Source: an uncultured Cellvibrio sp. (lineage in GTDB: Bacteria > Pseudomonadota > Gammaproteobacteria > Pseudomonadales > Cellvibrionaceae). Taken from it: 7,528 nt of DNA. A program made the position numbers and the translations under genes. The notes under the pieces were generated by a model that worked only from the letters and a program-made list of their open reading frames with translations, did no database searches and was not told the DNA's origin. This document shows positions 6,542-7,528 of this stretch, one piece after another (within the stretch, counting starts at the first letter, position 1; each line of letters begins with the position of its first letter). Location of the stretch: contig CAMLOU010000170.1 of NCBI GenBank assembly GCA_946481735.1, forward strand, positions 1 through 7,528, read 5' to 3'.

Positions 6542-7312
6542 TTAAAGTTTTCTGACCCAGATATTTCTGAAACTTACCGGGTTTCCATGATCCTGAAGAC
6601 GCAATGGAGCACAACCGTGGGCCTCATAGGGCGGCTGTCCAATCCAGGAGGTCGGCCCCTGAATTTCAACATGGTCTTGCACCAATACACCATTATGCAA
6701 GACAGTGACATATGCAGGTTTAATCAAAGTGCCCGCCTCATCAAACCGTGGGGAACGAAAAATAATATCGTAATTTTGCCAAACACCAGGTCCGCGCGAA
6801 GCGTTGGCTAGAGGGATGGACTGTTTATAAACTGATGCAGCCTGGCCATTGGGGTATGTTTCGTTCTTATATGAATCAAGAATTTGAATCTCATAGCGTT
6901 CCTGCAAAAAAACGCCGCTATTACCACGCCCCTGCCCTTCCAGCTCGCGGGTGTCTTCTGGCGATTTCCATTCAAGATGCAGTTGGATATCACAAAAAGT
7001 CTCCTTTGTTCTTATGTCTCCTGTTTTAGGAGCAACGACCATTGCACCTTTGTCAAGGTGCCAACGCGCTGCACCACCATCCACACCTTGCCATTGATCA
7101 AGACTCTTCCCGTCAAAAAGCACCACAGCATCCGAGGGGGGATTCGTCTCCGATGTTGTAACAACCTTTGGAACCGGCTTCCAAACCTCGGTTTCTTGAG
7201 CCAGCTCCCAAGGTTCTTTTTTCTCTTTAGCCGCAGCCTCAAATGCCAAGACCGAACAGCATAAGGAAACAATTGTCAGGACAGTATTTTTTTTTATCGT
7301 TTTTGCTTGCAT
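6542..7312 (-). CDS. Exported DUF1080 (3-keto-disaccharide hydrolase family) protein
   Basis: The 256-aa product has a Sec signal peptide (about 1-28, KTIKK then a hydrophobic core, predicted cut after FEAAA). A short segment typical of the family follows, TEVWKPVPKVVT (41-52). The single DUF1080 / PF06439 domain (about 60-256) has a laminin-G/concanavalin-like fold: LFDGKSLDQW (65-74), RGNSGVFLQERYEIQILD (129-146), SPRFDEAG (187-194), HNGVLVQDHVEIQGPT (206-221) and PLRLQDHGNPVSFRNIWVR (236-254). Family members cleave 3-keto-glycosides or bind glycans; some databases list them loosely as GH16-like. It should be periplasmic or secreted. The frame is open to a TTG at 7396, but the ATG at 7312 puts the signal peptide first and has AGAG nine bases upstream, a weak ribosome-binding site. 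There is no proper lipobox. It is the likely first gene of a two-gene unit with the cytochrome fusion. Confidence 0.88.
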   Translation of the reverse strand: MQAKTIKKNTVLTIVSLCCSVLAFEAAAKEKKEPWELAQETEVWKPVPKVVTTSETNPPSDAVVLFDGKSLDQWQGVDGGAARWHLDKGAMVVAPKTGDIRTKETFCDIQLHLEWKSPEDTRELEGQGRGNSGVFLQERYEIQILDSYKNETYPNGQAASVYKQSIPLANASRGPGVWQNYDIIFRSPRFDEAGTLIKPAYVTVLHNGVLVQDHVEIQGPTSWIGQPPYEAHGCAPLRLQDHGNPVSFRNIWVRKL

Positions 7313-7351
7313 AGGAATAAACTCTGTTTTATGGATCTTAATGTTTGCAAA

Positions 7352-7360
7352 ACTATAACA
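7352..7360 (-). promoter_or_regulatory. Candidate extended -10 promoter of the DUF1080 gene
   Basis: On the minus strand TGTTATAGT fits an extended -10 element (TGn plus TATAGT, five of six to consensus). Transcription would begin near 7345, leaving a leader of about 33 nt before the ATG at 7312. No good -35 hexamer stands 17 bp upstream, which is tolerated by extended -10 promoters. An 11-nt near-palindrome TTGA-ACA-TCAA (7361-7371, plus strand) lies directly upstream and a TTTGCAAA palindrome (7344-7351) spans the start point; either could be a regulator half-site. Confidence 0.35.
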
Positions 7361-7445
7361 TTGAACATCAAGGTCCGGAAAACGAGCCGGAGACAAGTCT
7401 ATTTAAGATTTGTTAAGCAGCTATTTACTGAGGGATAAATTTTTA

Positions 7446-7474
7446 CATATAAAAATATTAGAATAATGATTCAA
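7446..7474 (-). promoter_or_regulatory. Alternative sigma-70-like promoter in the AT-rich leader
   Basis: On the minus strand TTGAAT (7469-7474) and TATATG (7446-7451) stand exactly 17 bp apart, each matching four of six consensus bases. A transcript would have a leader of about 125 nt. The -35 element overlaps the T-run of the upstream terminator and the whole segment is AT-rich, so chance matches are likely. It is an alternative to the closer extended -10 candidate. Confidence 0.25.
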
Positions 7475-7510
7475 AAAGAAAAAGCCCCGTCTGTGTATAC
7501 AGACGGGGCT
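7471..7510 (-). terminator. Strong Rho-independent terminator of a gene to the right of the window
   Basis: A 12-bp perfect GC-rich stem (AGCCCCGTCTGT at 7483-7494, ACAGACGGGGCT at 7499-7510) has a 4-nt loop and, on the minus strand, runs into TTTTTCTTTTT (7473-7483). It therefore ends a minus-strand transcript entering from beyond 7528. A TAA on the minus strand at 7516-7518 could be the stop of that gene, but only three codons precede it, so I do not call a CDS. The terminator makes the DUF1080 pair a separate transcription unit with its promoter inside 7313-7470. Confidence 0.9.
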
Positions 7511-7528
7511 CGGGATTAAGAGCTTGAC

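Noticed and set aside
6524..6811. Plus-strand open frame of 95 codons with a nearby AAGGAGG (6530-6536)
   Set aside because: The Shine-Dalgarno-like sequence lies inside the frame, after its ATG, and no start codon follows at a proper distance. The frame is the antisense shadow of the DUF1080 gene, and its product has no recognisable motif.
6884..7264. Plus-strand open frame of 126 codons
   Set aside because: It lies entirely antisense to the DUF1080 coding sequence, has no ribosome-binding site and a low-quality Cys/Phe-rich composition.
7313..7396. Upstream TTG-initiated extension of the DUF1080 protein by 28 residues
   Set aside because: It would bury the signal peptide, the added residues are not family-like, and the promoter candidate lies inside it.
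7439..7456. AT-only inverted repeat ATTTTT / AAAAAT
   Set aside because: Six A-T pairs in an AT-rich stretch are not significant and form no stable hairpin.

Overview
The window looks like chromosomal DNA of a gammaproteobacterium. All supported genes lie on the minus strand, so transcription runs from right to left. The strongest taxonomic hint is the order birA-coaX followed by the start of a small membrane-anchored protein. This matches the birA-coaX-SPOR block found near the tRNA/tufB region in Pseudomonas and relatives. Together with the moderate base composition and the sugar-related proteins at the right, a polysaccharide-degrading relative of Cellvibrio, Teredinibacter or Saccharophagus is a reasonable guess, but this is inference.

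Left half (1-2939): a tightly packed housekeeping operon, alr-birA-coaX-(SPOR-like protein). alr (alanine racemase, D-alanine for peptidoglycan) overlaps birA (biotin-protein ligase/repressor) by 8 nt. birA overlaps coaX (type III pantothenate kinase, first step of coenzyme A synthesis) by an ATGA junction. After a 27-nt gap comes the first 18 codons of a gene cut by the window edge. The genes serve three separate cofactor or cell-wall tasks and are linked by translation rather than by a shared pathway.

Middle (2940-3107): a 168-bp intergenic region with a clear Rho-independent terminator closing the neighbouring transcript. I found no convincing promoter for alr in it.

Right half (3108-7312): two exported proteins, probably co-transcribed. 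The first is a 256-aa periplasmic protein of the DUF1080 / 3-keto-disaccharide hydrolase family. The second, 74 nt downstream, is a 1119-aa exported multidomain protein: a diverged DUF1080-like domain, a mono-haem cytochrome c domain (CASCH), a middle region, a beta-propeller resembling PQQ or sorbosone/glucose dehydrogenase-type propellers, and a C-terminal beta domain. The gap between them holds a perfect 31-nt palindrome (two 15-nt arms, one central base). The pair is the most interesting part of the window. It may be an extracytoplasmic module that oxidises a sugar or glycoside, passes electrons to haem c, and cleaves or binds the oxidised product. The substrate and any real enzymatic activity are unknown.

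Far right (7313-7528): an AT-rich leader with candidate promoters, then a strong GC-rich terminator that ends a further minus-strand gene lying outside the window.
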